A stretch of DNA of 64,000 nucleotides from Tunicatimonas pelagia. GTDB taxonomy: Bacteria > Bacteroidota > Bacteroidia > Cytophagales > Cyclobacteriaceae. Below, in pieces: positions 27,179-35,121 of this stretch. The position numbers and the translations under genes were made by a program. The stretch spans positions 5,283,001 to 5,347,000 of the forward strand of contig NZ_CP120683.1 of NCBI RefSeq assembly GCF_030506325.1, written 5' to 3'. Below the pieces are notes generated by a model. The model was not told the DNA's origin and did not search any database. It saw nothing but the letters and a program-made list of their open reading frames with translations. Position 1 is the first letter of the stretch. Each line of letters opens with the position of its first letter.

Positions 27179-27532
27179 ATGAAGTTGACTAAAGAAGAAG
27201 TTCAAGAGATTATTGACTACGAAATAGTAGTAGATTGCTACACTGAGGAGGAAGCCAATATGGGATGGGCTATCTATATGGAAGAGAACATCAGCTATCC
27301 GTTTGAAGCAGAATATGAAGTGAAGAAAAGACCGGGCGAGCGGCAGTGGAAGAAGGTACAAGTGGTCAATAACGAAACGGATGAATCTAGTTTTGATGGT
27401 GGTGATTACTACGTGGAAATTGAATACGAGGAAATAGTAATCCCAGTTAGAATTGACGAACTGAGAAATATAGTGGCCGATGAAGAAACAACGCAAGCCC
27501 TTCAGGTTTGGCAAAGCCGAAACGCATGGTAA
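27179..27532 (+). CDS. CcbP-like calcium-binding family protein
   Basis: 117 residues, highly acidic. IDYEIVVDCYTEEEANMGWA and FEAEYEV match my memory of the cyanobacterial calcium-binding protein CcbP family (Pfam Calci_bind_CcbP), which has EIVVDAY...E..MGWYYYLE in the same place. In Nostoc, CcbP controls free calcium during heterocyst formation. Here the role is unknown. It ends 3 bp before the DUF6155-like gene starts, so the two are co-transcribed. Confidence 0.75.
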   Translation: MKLTKEEVQEIIDYEIVVDCYTEEEANMGWAIYMEENISYPFEAEYEVKKRPGERQWKKVQVVNNETDESSFDGGDYYVEIEYEEIVIPVRIDELRNIVADEETTQALQVWQSRNAW

Positions 27533-27535
27533 CCT

Positions 27536-28051
27536 ATGAAAGCGTTTTTAGACCATATCAACTCGCAGGGAATTGAGCAATTGAAATCAGAATTGCGAGA
27601 ACTTTATTCCAGCTTTGAAGTAGTACGAAATTACTACCTGATCAAGTTTAGTGACACTGAGATAGACGAAAAACTTCTTGCCACCTACAAAGATCAAATT
27701 ACTCAAGCCATTTACCCCAACAAGTATATGCAGGGTGGGTTGGATACGGAAAAAGTGGATAATGTCATCCAGCAGCTAAATAGCCACGCTATCATCCGGT
27801 ACTACATTGAGGCCAGCTTGCATGCAGTAGAAGAATGTACCAATATTGCCAATGAATTTGGTGGGGATTTTGGCGAAGACTTTTACATATACTTTGAGGA
27901 ACTATTCGACGATGTTGTAAAAGTTATTTTGAAGGAAAACATCGAGAGTGAATATCAGATAAGACTACAAGAGATCGCTAACTCGGCTTGTGAGGGATAC
28001 GGTCATTACGACCAACTGCAGGATACGCTTAGTAAATATTTTGGGGAATAA
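27536..28051 (+). CDS. DUF6155-like acidic helical protein
   Basis: 171 residues, all-helical and acidic, with no signal peptide. The N-terminal LKSELRELYSSFEVVRNYYL and the motif ITQAIYPNKYMQGGLDTEKV resemble DUF6155 proteins, which are often found next to calcium-binding or toxin-antitoxin-type genes; the assignment is by eye. It is three bases after the CcbP-like gene. Confidence 0.6.
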   Translation: MKAFLDHINSQGIEQLKSELRELYSSFEVVRNYYLIKFSDTEIDEKLLATYKDQITQAIYPNKYMQGGLDTEKVDNVIQQLNSHAIIRYYIEASLHAVEECTNIANEFGGDFGEDFYIYFEELFDDVVKVILKENIESEYQIRLQEIANSACEGYGHYDQLQDTLSKYFGE

Positions 28052-28200
28052 GGTAACTGTATCGTATGCACTTGCCAAATACAAAAATAGGCTTGTAAAT
28101 CTAAAAATGTAGTAGATACAGGATTCGATAGCGGACTCAACCTAGACAGATGAGCAAGCTGGTTTAACATTATCAGCGTAAATTTCGTATTATTGCATAT

Positions 28201-28389
28201 ATGAGTAAGAATACTGAAAATATCACACTTCATAGCAAAGGCGGACGGCTGTACGTAAAGCCAGCCGATATTCTGGCTACTCAACAAGCCAAAGAAACGT
28301 TAGCGCAATTCAAGCAGTCATCTATTTATAAAGCTATTAAGCAGCGTAGTCGTATCCACGATGGCCGCAAACCCTCTAGTGCGGCATAA
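28201..28389 (+). CDS. Small uncharacterised protein
   Basis: 62 residues: a beta-type start (ITLHSKGGRLYVKPADIL), a helix (ATQQAKETLAQFKQSSIYKA), and a basic tail (QRSRIHDGRKPSSAA). The form resembles small DNA-binding antitoxins but no family is recognised. The 149 bp before it show nothing else. It ends 6 bp before the membrane protein gene, which suggests co-transcription. Confidence 0.5.
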   Translation: MSKNTENITLHSKGGRLYVKPADILATQQAKETLAQFKQSSIYKAIKQRSRIHDGRKPSSAA

Positions 28390-28395
28390 ATAGCT

Positions 28396-29091
28396 ATGCC
28401 CTTTAATCTACTCCTATTTCCGCTAGTAGGCGGCTACTATCTCCTCATTACTTCTCGCTTTACCAAGTACATTCATCAGCGAATAGATCGTCAGCGGCTA
28501 ATTTTTAACGCGATACTAGCAGGAATTTTTCTGCTTGTTTTGGCTACAGTAGGAGTTAGAGTTCTAAAAATCAGCTTTCCCGAATGGGCACAGAGTATTA
28601 GAGATAGTTTTCCATTGCAATTACCGTATACCGGTACGGCCATTCTCTCGTTTTTGTTGGGTATTATAATTGCTCACATTTCTAACCTTTTTATTGACGA
28701 TACTAAAGCACTAAGTCGCTCTATTCGGTTCATCGGGAATGAATTGGAACAATTAGTGCGAAGTGCTTTTTTTAACACAGCCCTTATTTCTTTCACTATG
28801 AAGAGCGGAAAAGTGTACGTAGGCTGGCCGCTGTCACTACCTCGTCCTTCGCGCGGCTCTTATTTGTCGGTATTGCCTTTAATTAGTGGGTATCGCGATG
28901 AAACCCAAGATATTGTGTTTACGACTGAATACTGGGATTTGTATCAAGAGCGGCAACTGGGAGGTGAAGATGATATTTACGCCGGATTTCTACTGGTGTT
29001 ATCGGTAGATGAAATCACACACGCCAGCTTGTTTGATTTTGACGTGTACGAACGCTTTAATCAAACCCCAGACCGTAATATCGGCACTTAA
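28396..29091 (+). CDS. Uncharacterised membrane protein with a soluble C-terminal domain
   Basis: 231 residues. Three hydrophobic helices in the first ~105 residues (FNLLLFPLVGGYYLLITS, FNAILAGIFLLVLATVGVRV, TGTAILSFLLGIIIAHISNL) are followed by a cytoplasmic or periplasmic beta-rich part (FTMKSGKVYVGWPLSLP, DIVFTTEYWDLYQER). No family is recognised. It is 16 bp before eboC, so it is transcribed with the second half of the ebo cluster. Confidence 0.6.
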   Translation: MPFNLLLFPLVGGYYLLITSRFTKYIHQRIDRQRLIFNAILAGIFLLVLATVGVRVLKISFPEWAQSIRDSFPLQLPYTGTAILSFLLGIIIAHISNLFIDDTKALSRSIRFIGNELEQLVRSAFFNTALISFTMKSGKVYVGWPLSLPRPSRGSYLSVLPLISGYRDETQDIVFTTEYWDLYQERQLGGEDDIYAGFLLVLSVDEITHASLFDFDVYERFNQTPDRNIGT

Positions 29092-29107
29092 TCAATAGCC
29101 AAAGAAG

Positions 29108-30019
29108 ATGCCCCTTCCCCGAAAGCTCAGAGCCTACCTACAACTAATGCGTCCAGCCAATATTGTGACGGCCATTGCGGATATTCTGGCGGGAGCAGCC
29201 GCCTCAGGAGCTATGTTGACTATAGTAAATAGTCTCGATGAAAACGTTGATCATTCAACCAATTTGCTTTGGTTGGTATTGGCTACGATTGGACTGTACG
29301 GTGGGGGAGTGGTGTTTAACGATGTGTTTGATGCTAAGCTAGATCAGAAAGAACGACCAGAGCGGCCTATTCCTCGGGGGGACGTATCGGTAACGGAAGG
29401 AGCCATATTAGGAGGAGTGTTGCTGGTTGGTGGTATTCTTTGTGCAGCTCAGGTGTCGGTAGCAAGCTTCGTCATTGCAACGGCAGTAGCGTTTTGTGCG
29501 CTGCTGTACGATGCCTGGGGTAAGCATCAACTTATTCTTGGACCAGTCAATATGGGATTGTGCCGGGGCGGAAACTTGTTATTAGGCATCAGTCTCGTTC
29601 CGGCAGCGATCGCGGATTATTGGTATCTGAGTCTTATCCCTATCGTTTACATTGCCGCTATTACGATGGTGAGCCGCGGTGAGGTACACGGGGGTAACCG
29701 TTCCGCATTGTGGGGCGGGGCCGGATTGTACACTATCGTTATTTTAGCGTTGGCTACGCTCGCTATTCGGGAGCAGAGCAGCTGGGTAGTGTTTGTATTT
29801 CTAGCGTTATTCGCCTCCCAAATCTATCCTCCTCTGTTTAAAGCCATCCGGCACGCTCAACCGCAGCTTATTGGCAAAGCAGTGAAAGCTGGGGTAATCT
29901 CGTTGATTGTTCTCAATGCCGTTTTTGCTAGTGTCTTCGCCTCAGGTATATTCGGATTGCTGGTTCTCTTGCTATTGCCGCTATCCATTGGACTAGCCCG
30001 TTTTTTTGCCGTAACCTGA
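29108..30019 (+). CDS. eboC: UbiA-like prenyltransferase homologue EboC
   Basis: 303 residues with eight to nine transmembrane helices. The first UbiA motif is complete: NDVFDAKLDQKERPERPIPR (residues 71-90; NDxxDxxxD plus RP-PRG). The second aspartate-rich motif region is weaker (ALLYDAWGKHQLILGPVNMG). UbiA proteins move prenyl groups onto aromatic acceptors in the membrane. The ebo member is assumed to act on the exported compound or its carrier. It lies between the insert genes and eboD. Confidence 0.93.
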   Translation: MPLPRKLRAYLQLMRPANIVTAIADILAGAAASGAMLTIVNSLDENVDHSTNLLWLVLATIGLYGGGVVFNDVFDAKLDQKERPERPIPRGDVSVTEGAILGGVLLVGGILCAAQVSVASFVIATAVAFCALLYDAWGKHQLILGPVNMGLCRGGNLLLGISLVPAAIADYWYLSLIPIVYIAAITMVSRGEVHGGNRSALWGGAGLYTIVILALATLAIREQSSWVVFVFLALFASQIYPPLFKAIRHAQPQLIGKAVKAGVISLIVLNAVFASVFASGIFGLLVLLLLPLSIGLARFFAVT

Positions 30020-30040
30020 CGGTGAAACCATTTCTAATTT

Positions 30041-30174
30041 AATGATGAATGAATAGTGAGTAATGATTGATGGGTTGTATATTGTTATCCATTTGTGCTA
30101 CACAAAGATTATAACCTTTAACTGTCATTTTATCGCCCTATCACTCATTCATCATTACTCATCAATCATTAGTT
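30041..30174. repeat. Opposed AATGAnn heptamer arrays between eboC and eboD
   Basis: Forward units AATGATG AATGAAT AGTGAGT AATGATT GATGGGT occupy 30041-30075. Inverted units ATCACTC ATTCATC ATTACTC ATCAATC ATTAGTT occupy 30140-30174, with ~64 bp between. The array ends two bases before the eboD start codon. Layout matches the eboA/eboB and mysD downstream elements. Confidence 0.82.
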
Positions 30175-30176
30175 AA

Positions 30177-31322
30177 ATGAAGTCGCTGTCCCAATCATTC
30201 GCCGTTGCTTTTCAATATCAGGTACACTTTACCGATCAACTATTTCAGACCGAAAACCCGTTGCTAAACGAAGTCTTTCCGAAAGACGGTTTAGCTAAAC
30301 TATTCGTAGTAGTTGACCAAGGAGTTGCTGAAGCGCATCCACAATTGTTAACCGACATAAAAAATTACGTCAACGCCCACTCCGGTTTACTTTCCCTATT
30401 TGCTGACCCACTGGTAGTTCCGGGCGGAGAAGAAGCAAAGAATAACACTCAGTATTTGCAGCAAATTGTTGAGGCGGTAGACCGTCATCGGATCGACCGG
30501 CATTCGTACATCGTAGGTATTGGTGGCGGAGCAGTGCTGGATATGGTAGGCTTGGCCGCGGCGGTGAGTCATCGGGGCGTGCGCCACATTCGTATCCCTA
30601 CTACCGTTTTGTCACAGAACGATTCAGGCGTAGGAGTGAAAAACGGAATTAACTACTTCGGCAAGAAAAACTTTCTAGGCACTTTTGCCCCACCCTACGC
30701 CGTCATCAACGATGCAACTTTCTTATCCACACTGGATGACCGGGATTGGCGAGCTGGTATTGCTGAGGCTATCAAGGTAGCCTTGATCAAAGATGCAGCT
30801 TTCTGGGAACGACTGGAGCAGGACGTTACTGCACTAGCTAATCGAGATCAGCCGGCGATGGATTATCTTATTTATCGTTGTGCTGAGATGCATTTACAGC
30901 ATATTGCTGGAGGTGACCCGTTTGAGATGGGATCATCGCGCCCGCTGGATTTTGGCCATTGGGCCGCGCATAAGCTAGAGCAACTTACTGATTATCAACT
31001 GCGCCACGGAGAAGCCGTCGCTATTGGTATTGCCTTGGATGTCACCTACTCCTACCTCAAAGGAATGCTTCCCGAAGCCGACTTTCATCGCATCATCAAG
31101 TTGCTTTTGCAATTAGGTTTTGATATTTACACTCCTGAGTTAGCCGAACCAGATTTGCTACGCGGACTGGATGAGTTTCAAGAGCATTTAGGTGGCCAGT
31201 TGACGATTATGCTGCTGGAAAAAATCGGTAAGGGAGTGGAAGTACACGAAATGGGTAAAAGCTTAATCCAACAGGCAATCGGTCAGCTAGCGGAACTGCA
31301 AGCAGCGAAAGTTGTGAGTTGA
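30177..31322 (+). CDS. eboD: 3-dehydroquinate-synthase-like sugar-phosphate cyclase EboD
   Basis: 381 residues. NAD site GIGGGAVLDMVGLAAAVSHR (residues ~119-138), active-site loop VGVKNGINYFGKKNFLGTF, and metal-site positions AGIAEAIKVALIKD, LDFGHWAAHKLE and LRHGEAVAIG, as in the dehydroquinate synthase superfamily. Its product is unknown; it is a regular member of ebo clusters and is not the housekeeping AroB. A second, different cyclase (mysA-like) is only 8 kb away. Confidence 0.92.
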   Translation: MKSLSQSFAVAFQYQVHFTDQLFQTENPLLNEVFPKDGLAKLFVVVDQGVAEAHPQLLTDIKNYVNAHSGLLSLFADPLVVPGGEEAKNNTQYLQQIVEAVDRHRIDRHSYIVGIGGGAVLDMVGLAAAVSHRGVRHIRIPTTVLSQNDSGVGVKNGINYFGKKNFLGTFAPPYAVINDATFLSTLDDRDWRAGIAEAIKVALIKDAAFWERLEQDVTALANRDQPAMDYLIYRCAEMHLQHIAGGDPFEMGSSRPLDFGHWAAHKLEQLTDYQLRHGEAVAIGIALDVTYSYLKGMLPEADFHRIIKLLLQLGFDIYTPELAEPDLLRGLDEFQEHLGGQLTIMLLEKIGKGVEVHEMGKSLIQQAIGQLAELQAAKVVS

Positions 31323-31383
31323 TTTTTTAGTTACCTAGATAGCAAATACTTTTACTTCCATTCGTGCTTTTTCATTATACTCT

Positions 31384-32595
31384 ATGAAACTATCCGATCA
31401 ACACCACCTTACCTACTGTACCAATATTCATCCGGGCGAAAGCTGGGAAGAAGTAGATCAGAGTTTGAAAACCTACGTGCCGACGATTAAAACAGCCGTA
31501 GCTCCTGATCAACCCTTTGGAATAGGCTTACGGCTATCGCAGCAAGCAGGAGAAGAACTGGCCCGTCCGGCGGATTTGGCGGCCTTTCAGGAATGGCTGG
31601 CGGAGAATAACTGCTATGTATTTACGATGAACGGCTTTCCCTACGGCGGATTCCATCGGCAGGTAGTGAAAGATCAGGTACACCAGCCCGACTGGACGAC
31701 ACCCGAACGCTCGGTGTATACGCAGCAAATGTTCGCAATTCTGGCGAAGTTACTTCCTTCGGATATGGACGGAGGAATTTCTACTTCCCCACTTTCGTAC
31801 AAGTACTGGCACGCTGACGAACAAGCCCGTGAGCAAGTCTTTGAAAAGTCTACCGACCATTTGGTGCAAATAGTCGCTGGGTTGTACCAGCTTCGACAGG
31901 AAACGGGTAAACTACTGCACCTGGATATTGAACCAGAGCCGGACGGAACGCTGGAAGACACGCAGGAAGTGATTGATTATTTTAACGATTGGCTACTGCC
32001 CCAAGGTATACCAATCTTGCAACAGCAGCTAGGTCTGAGCCCGAATGCAGCCGAAGCGTGCATTAAAACGCATATTCAGCTTTGCTACGATGTGTGCCAC
32101 TTTGCTGTAGTGTACGAAAAGCCAAAGGAAACTTTCCAACGCTGGCAAGAAGAAGGTATCCGCATTGGAAAAATTCAGATCAGTGCTGCCCTCAAAGCCG
32201 ATTTACCATCTGATAAAACTGACCGCCAACCGGTAATCCAAGCGTTTGAATCACTAGTCGAATCTACCTACTTACATCAGGTGGTAGCCCGGCAAACCAA
32301 CGGTCAATTATTACACTATCCTGATTTACCCGATGCACTAAAACATATTAGTAAGCCTGAAGTAACGGAGTGGCGAACACACTTTCATGTCCCCCTATTT
32401 GTACCCAGCTACGGAGTGTTAAATTCTACCCAGGATGCTATCCGCGAGGTGCTTAGTATTCTAAACGAAATACCCGTAACCCAGCATCTGGAAGTGGAAA
32501 CCTACACTTGGGAAGTGCTACCGAAGGAAATTCAGCTAGGGCTGGATCAATCCATTATTCGGGAATTAGAGTGGGTACGTAACCTTATCAATTAA
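31384..32595 (+). CDS. eboE: Metabolite traffic protein EboE (TIM-barrel, AP-endonuclease-2/xylose-isomerase-like)
   Basis: 403 residues. It starts with the family signature LTYCTNIHPGESWEEVD and continues with barrel-type metal-site segments LLHLDIEPEPDGTLEDT, THIQLCYDVCHFAVVYEKP, GKIQISAALKADLP and THFHVPLFVPSYG. The EboE family is annotated as a metabolite traffic protein from its role in scytonemin export; the reaction is not known. Gap to eboD is 61 bp, gap to eboF 58 bp. Confidence 0.94.
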   Translation: MKLSDQHHLTYCTNIHPGESWEEVDQSLKTYVPTIKTAVAPDQPFGIGLRLSQQAGEELARPADLAAFQEWLAENNCYVFTMNGFPYGGFHRQVVKDQVHQPDWTTPERSVYTQQMFAILAKLLPSDMDGGISTSPLSYKYWHADEQAREQVFEKSTDHLVQIVAGLYQLRQETGKLLHLDIEPEPDGTLEDTQEVIDYFNDWLLPQGIPILQQQLGLSPNAAEACIKTHIQLCYDVCHFAVVYEKPKETFQRWQEEGIRIGKIQISAALKADLPSDKTDRQPVIQAFESLVESTYLHQVVARQTNGQLLHYPDLPDALKHISKPEVTEWRTHFHVPLFVPSYGVLNSTQDAIREVLSILNEIPVTQHLEVETYTWEVLPKEIQLGLDQSIIRELEWVRNLIN

Positions 32596-32617
32596 CAATG
32601 TACAGTGAGCAAGTAGC

Positions 32618-32666
32618 AATGACTAATGATTAATGACTAATGATTAATGACTGATGACCAGTGACG
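32618..32666 (+). repeat. AATGAnn heptamer array carrying the eboF start codon
   Basis: Seven units in perfect 7-bp phase: AATGACT AATGATT AATGACT AATGATT AATGACT GATGACC AGTGACG. The assigned eboF ATG (32654) lies in the sixth unit, so the first residues of EboF (MTSD) are repeat-encoded. Confidence 0.88.
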
Positions 32667-34075
32667 AAGGACGAAGAATCAATAAGCAAAAAACTGTCGT
32701 AATAAACGTAGTAGCCCTCTCGGGTCGGGTGCTGGGCGAGCACACTCCTTTTCTGAAACGCTGGAGTCAGCAAGGGAAGCAGGTTGCAGTAAAACCCGTG
32801 CTTCCGGCAGTAACCTGTTCGGCTCAGTCTACCTATCTTACTGGGAAGTGGCCGACTGAGCACGGTGTGGTCGGTAACGGTTGGTACTTTCGCGATGAGT
32901 GCGAGATCAAATTTTGGCGACAGTCGAACAAACTGGTGCAAGCCCCTAAAATCTGGGATGCTGCTCGGGAGACTGATCCTAATTTTACCTGTGCTAACCT
33001 GTTCTGGTGGTACAACATGTATTCGTCGGTAGATTACGCAGTCACCCCCCGTCCACTCTACCCGGCTGACGGCCGAAAACTGCCCGATATTTACACCCAC
33101 CCGATGGATTTACGCGATCGGTTGCAGCAGGAACTGGGGCAATTCCCGCTCTTTGAGTTTTGGGGCCCAAATGCCAATATCAACTCTACCAAGTGGATTG
33201 CCGAAGCAGCGAAGAAAGTTGACGAATGGCATAATCCTACGCTCACACTGGTTTACTTACCCCACCTGGACTATAATCTGCAACGCTGTGGTATTGATTT
33301 TTCTAAAATTAGTTCGGACTTACGGGAAGTGGATGCCGTTTGCGAAGACTTAATCATTTATTACGAAGCGCAGGGTGCCCAGGTAGTAGTACTGTCCGGG
33401 TACGGAATTACTTCGGTGAGCCGTCCGGTGCATATTAACCGAATATTGCGGGAACAAGGTTACATCACTGTGAAAAATGAGTTAGGATTAGAAATGTTGG
33501 ATGCCGGAGTGAGCCGCGCTTTTGCCGTAGCCGACCATCAATTAGCTCACGTCTACGTTCAACATCCCGAAGATTTACTCAAAGTTCGGGCTTTGCTAGA
33601 AGCAACTTCTGGTATCGCTCAGGTGCTGGACGAAACCAGCAAACAGGAAAGTAATTTAAACCACAATCGGGCGGGTGACCTGATCGCGGTAGCCGAAGAA
33701 GATGCTTGGTTTACCTATTATTATTGGCTGGATGATACTAAAGCCCCCGATTTTGCCCGTACCGTCGATATCCACCGCAAGCCGGGCTACGATCCGGTAG
33801 AAATGTTTCTTGATCCAGAAATTAAGCTGCCGATGGCGAAGGTGGGTATGAAGCTCTTAAAAAAGAAACTGGGCTTTCGCTACCTGATGGACGTAATTCC
33901 GTTGGATGCTTCACTGGTAAAAGGCTCGCACGGGGCTATTCCTGCTTCGGAAGAAGATTGGCCGGTTTTTATTACTCAATCGTCTGATTTATTAGCGGAT
34001 GATCGACTGCCAGCGACTGATATCTATTCTCTTTTAATGACTCATTTGGCTGGTAAAAGAAATAAAAGTGTCTGA
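32654..34075 (+). CDS. eboF: Alkaline-phosphatase/nucleotide-pyrophosphatase-like protein EboF
   Basis: 473 residues. Alkaline phosphatase superfamily: TVVINVVALSGRVLGEHTPF, LPAVTCSAQSTYLTGKWPTE (likely nucleophile Thr), HGVVGNGWYF, LPHLDYNLQRCG, VVLSGYGITSVSRPVHINR and KGSHGA. No signal peptide is seen. The exact start is uncertain because the ATG lies in a heptamer array, and the first ~12 residues (MTSDEGRRINKQ) are not family-like. Last gene of the ebo cluster. Confidence 0.9.
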   Translation: MTSDEGRRINKQKTVVINVVALSGRVLGEHTPFLKRWSQQGKQVAVKPVLPAVTCSAQSTYLTGKWPTEHGVVGNGWYFRDECEIKFWRQSNKLVQAPKIWDAARETDPNFTCANLFWWYNMYSSVDYAVTPRPLYPADGRKLPDIYTHPMDLRDRLQQELGQFPLFEFWGPNANINSTKWIAEAAKKVDEWHNPTLTLVYLPHLDYNLQRCGIDFSKISSDLREVDAVCEDLIIYYEAQGAQVVVLSGYGITSVSRPVHINRILREQGYITVKNELGLEMLDAGVSRAFAVADHQLAHVYVQHPEDLLKVRALLEATSGIAQVLDETSKQESNLNHNRAGDLIAVAEEDAWFTYYYWLDDTKAPDFARTVDIHRKPGYDPVEMFLDPEIKLPMAKVGMKLLKKKLGFRYLMDVIPLDASLVKGSHGAIPASEEDWPVFITQSSDLLADDRLPATDIYSLLMTHLAGKRNKSV

Positions 34076-34162
34076 TAACCATACTATTACGAGAGTGGGT
34101 TTTAAGATATAAATGGTAAACTGACACGAGTGTTAGGTACGATTTATGTGGAAGCTATTCAC

Positions 34163-34771
34163 ATGAAACGCACTATTTACCCTGCTTTAACTTTACTATT
34201 GCTCTTAAACTTCGGGTGCTTTGACGATGGTATCGATTGCGGTTCTGCTGTACCTCGCTATTTAGATGTTGAAGGACTAACAGGTCAGAACATAGTAATT
34301 GATAGCCTTTTTGCTAATTTCGATACGTTGGCGGAAGGGGCTACTGTAAGCTATGCTGATTTTGGTATTCGGGTTACGCCCGAGGTAACGTTTACCGACG
34401 AAATTGCTGTATCAGAAGGTGGCTTTCAGGCTTTTGCTTGTGATCCGGTTCTCCCTCAACCGAGCGAAGAAATAGCCGAAATCGTGGTCTTTAGTTCCGC
34501 CGATTATTCTCAGGCAGCTAGTGATAAAGTGTTTCTAGCTGGAGATACGCTGAACTCTATCATTAAAATTTACGACCTGTACAGCGGGCGCATCGTTAGC
34601 TTACCCGATTTTTTTGTAGAGGATGATATAGCCGCTTCGGATCAGCCAATTACGCTACAGCTAACATCTGCCCCGACGGTTGCAACTGAACAGCAGTTTA
34701 CGGTGCATTATCGTCTGGAGAATGGTGAGTTTTACCAGGTTACTACTGATCCGGTAACTATTTTACCCTGA
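34163..34771 (+). CDS. Uncharacterised lipoprotein
   Basis: About 202 residues from the ATG at 34163, giving signal KRTIYPALTLLLLLNFGC with a lipobox ending in NFGC. The rest is beta-rich and acidic (TVSYADFGIRVTPEVTFTDE, FTVHYRLENGEFYQVTTD). No family is recognised with confidence; similar lipoproteins occur in Cytophagales. The upstream frame to 34130 adds only a non-signal leader. Not obviously part of ebo. Confidence 0.65.
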   Translation: MKRTIYPALTLLLLLNFGCFDDGIDCGSAVPRYLDVEGLTGQNIVIDSLFANFDTLAEGATVSYADFGIRVTPEVTFTDEIAVSEGGFQAFACDPVLPQPSEEIAEIVVFSSADYSQAASDKVFLAGDTLNSIIKIYDLYSGRIVSLPDFFVEDDIAASDQPITLQLTSAPTVATEQQFTVHYRLENGEFYQVTTDPVTILP

Positions 34772-34779
34772 AATACCAT

Positions 34780-34948
34780 CTAGTGCTCTGTCAAGTTTGA
34801 AATTGAGGGTTAGGCGACCGTGAGTTTTGATCCAGATATAGGCGCAAAAAATGAGCATAGCCGTAGCTACGCGATTTTTTTTGCAACGCAGAGATGGGTC
34901 AAAACTCGCATCGGATAACCCGAAGATTTAGGCTTGACAGAGCACTAG
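34780..34948. mobile_element. 169-bp palindromic MITE-like element
   Basis: The ends are perfect 16-bp inverted repeats, CTAGTGCTCTGTCAAG at 34780-34795 and its complement at 34933-34948. Similarity continues inward (AGGGTTA, CGTGAGTTTTGA against CGAGTTTTGA on the other arm), and the centre is the 10-bp palindrome CGTAGCTACG at 34862-34871. It has no coding capacity. The remainder of 34772-35121 up to the peptidase gene shows only a possible TAGCTTTG -7 element at 35027-35034. Confidence 0.8.
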
Positions 34949-35121
34949 GGTTATTTTGGTTAATTGAGTACTTTTTTGCTAGCGAGCATTAATACTGGGT
35001 AGTATTTACTTTTCTACTTTAGGCAATAGCTTTGGTGAGAATCGCGAAAAGCCAAATAAGCCGCTTTTATTTGTTAGGCTTACCGTATATTTACTCAACA
35101 TTCACTTATTAAGTACTTACA

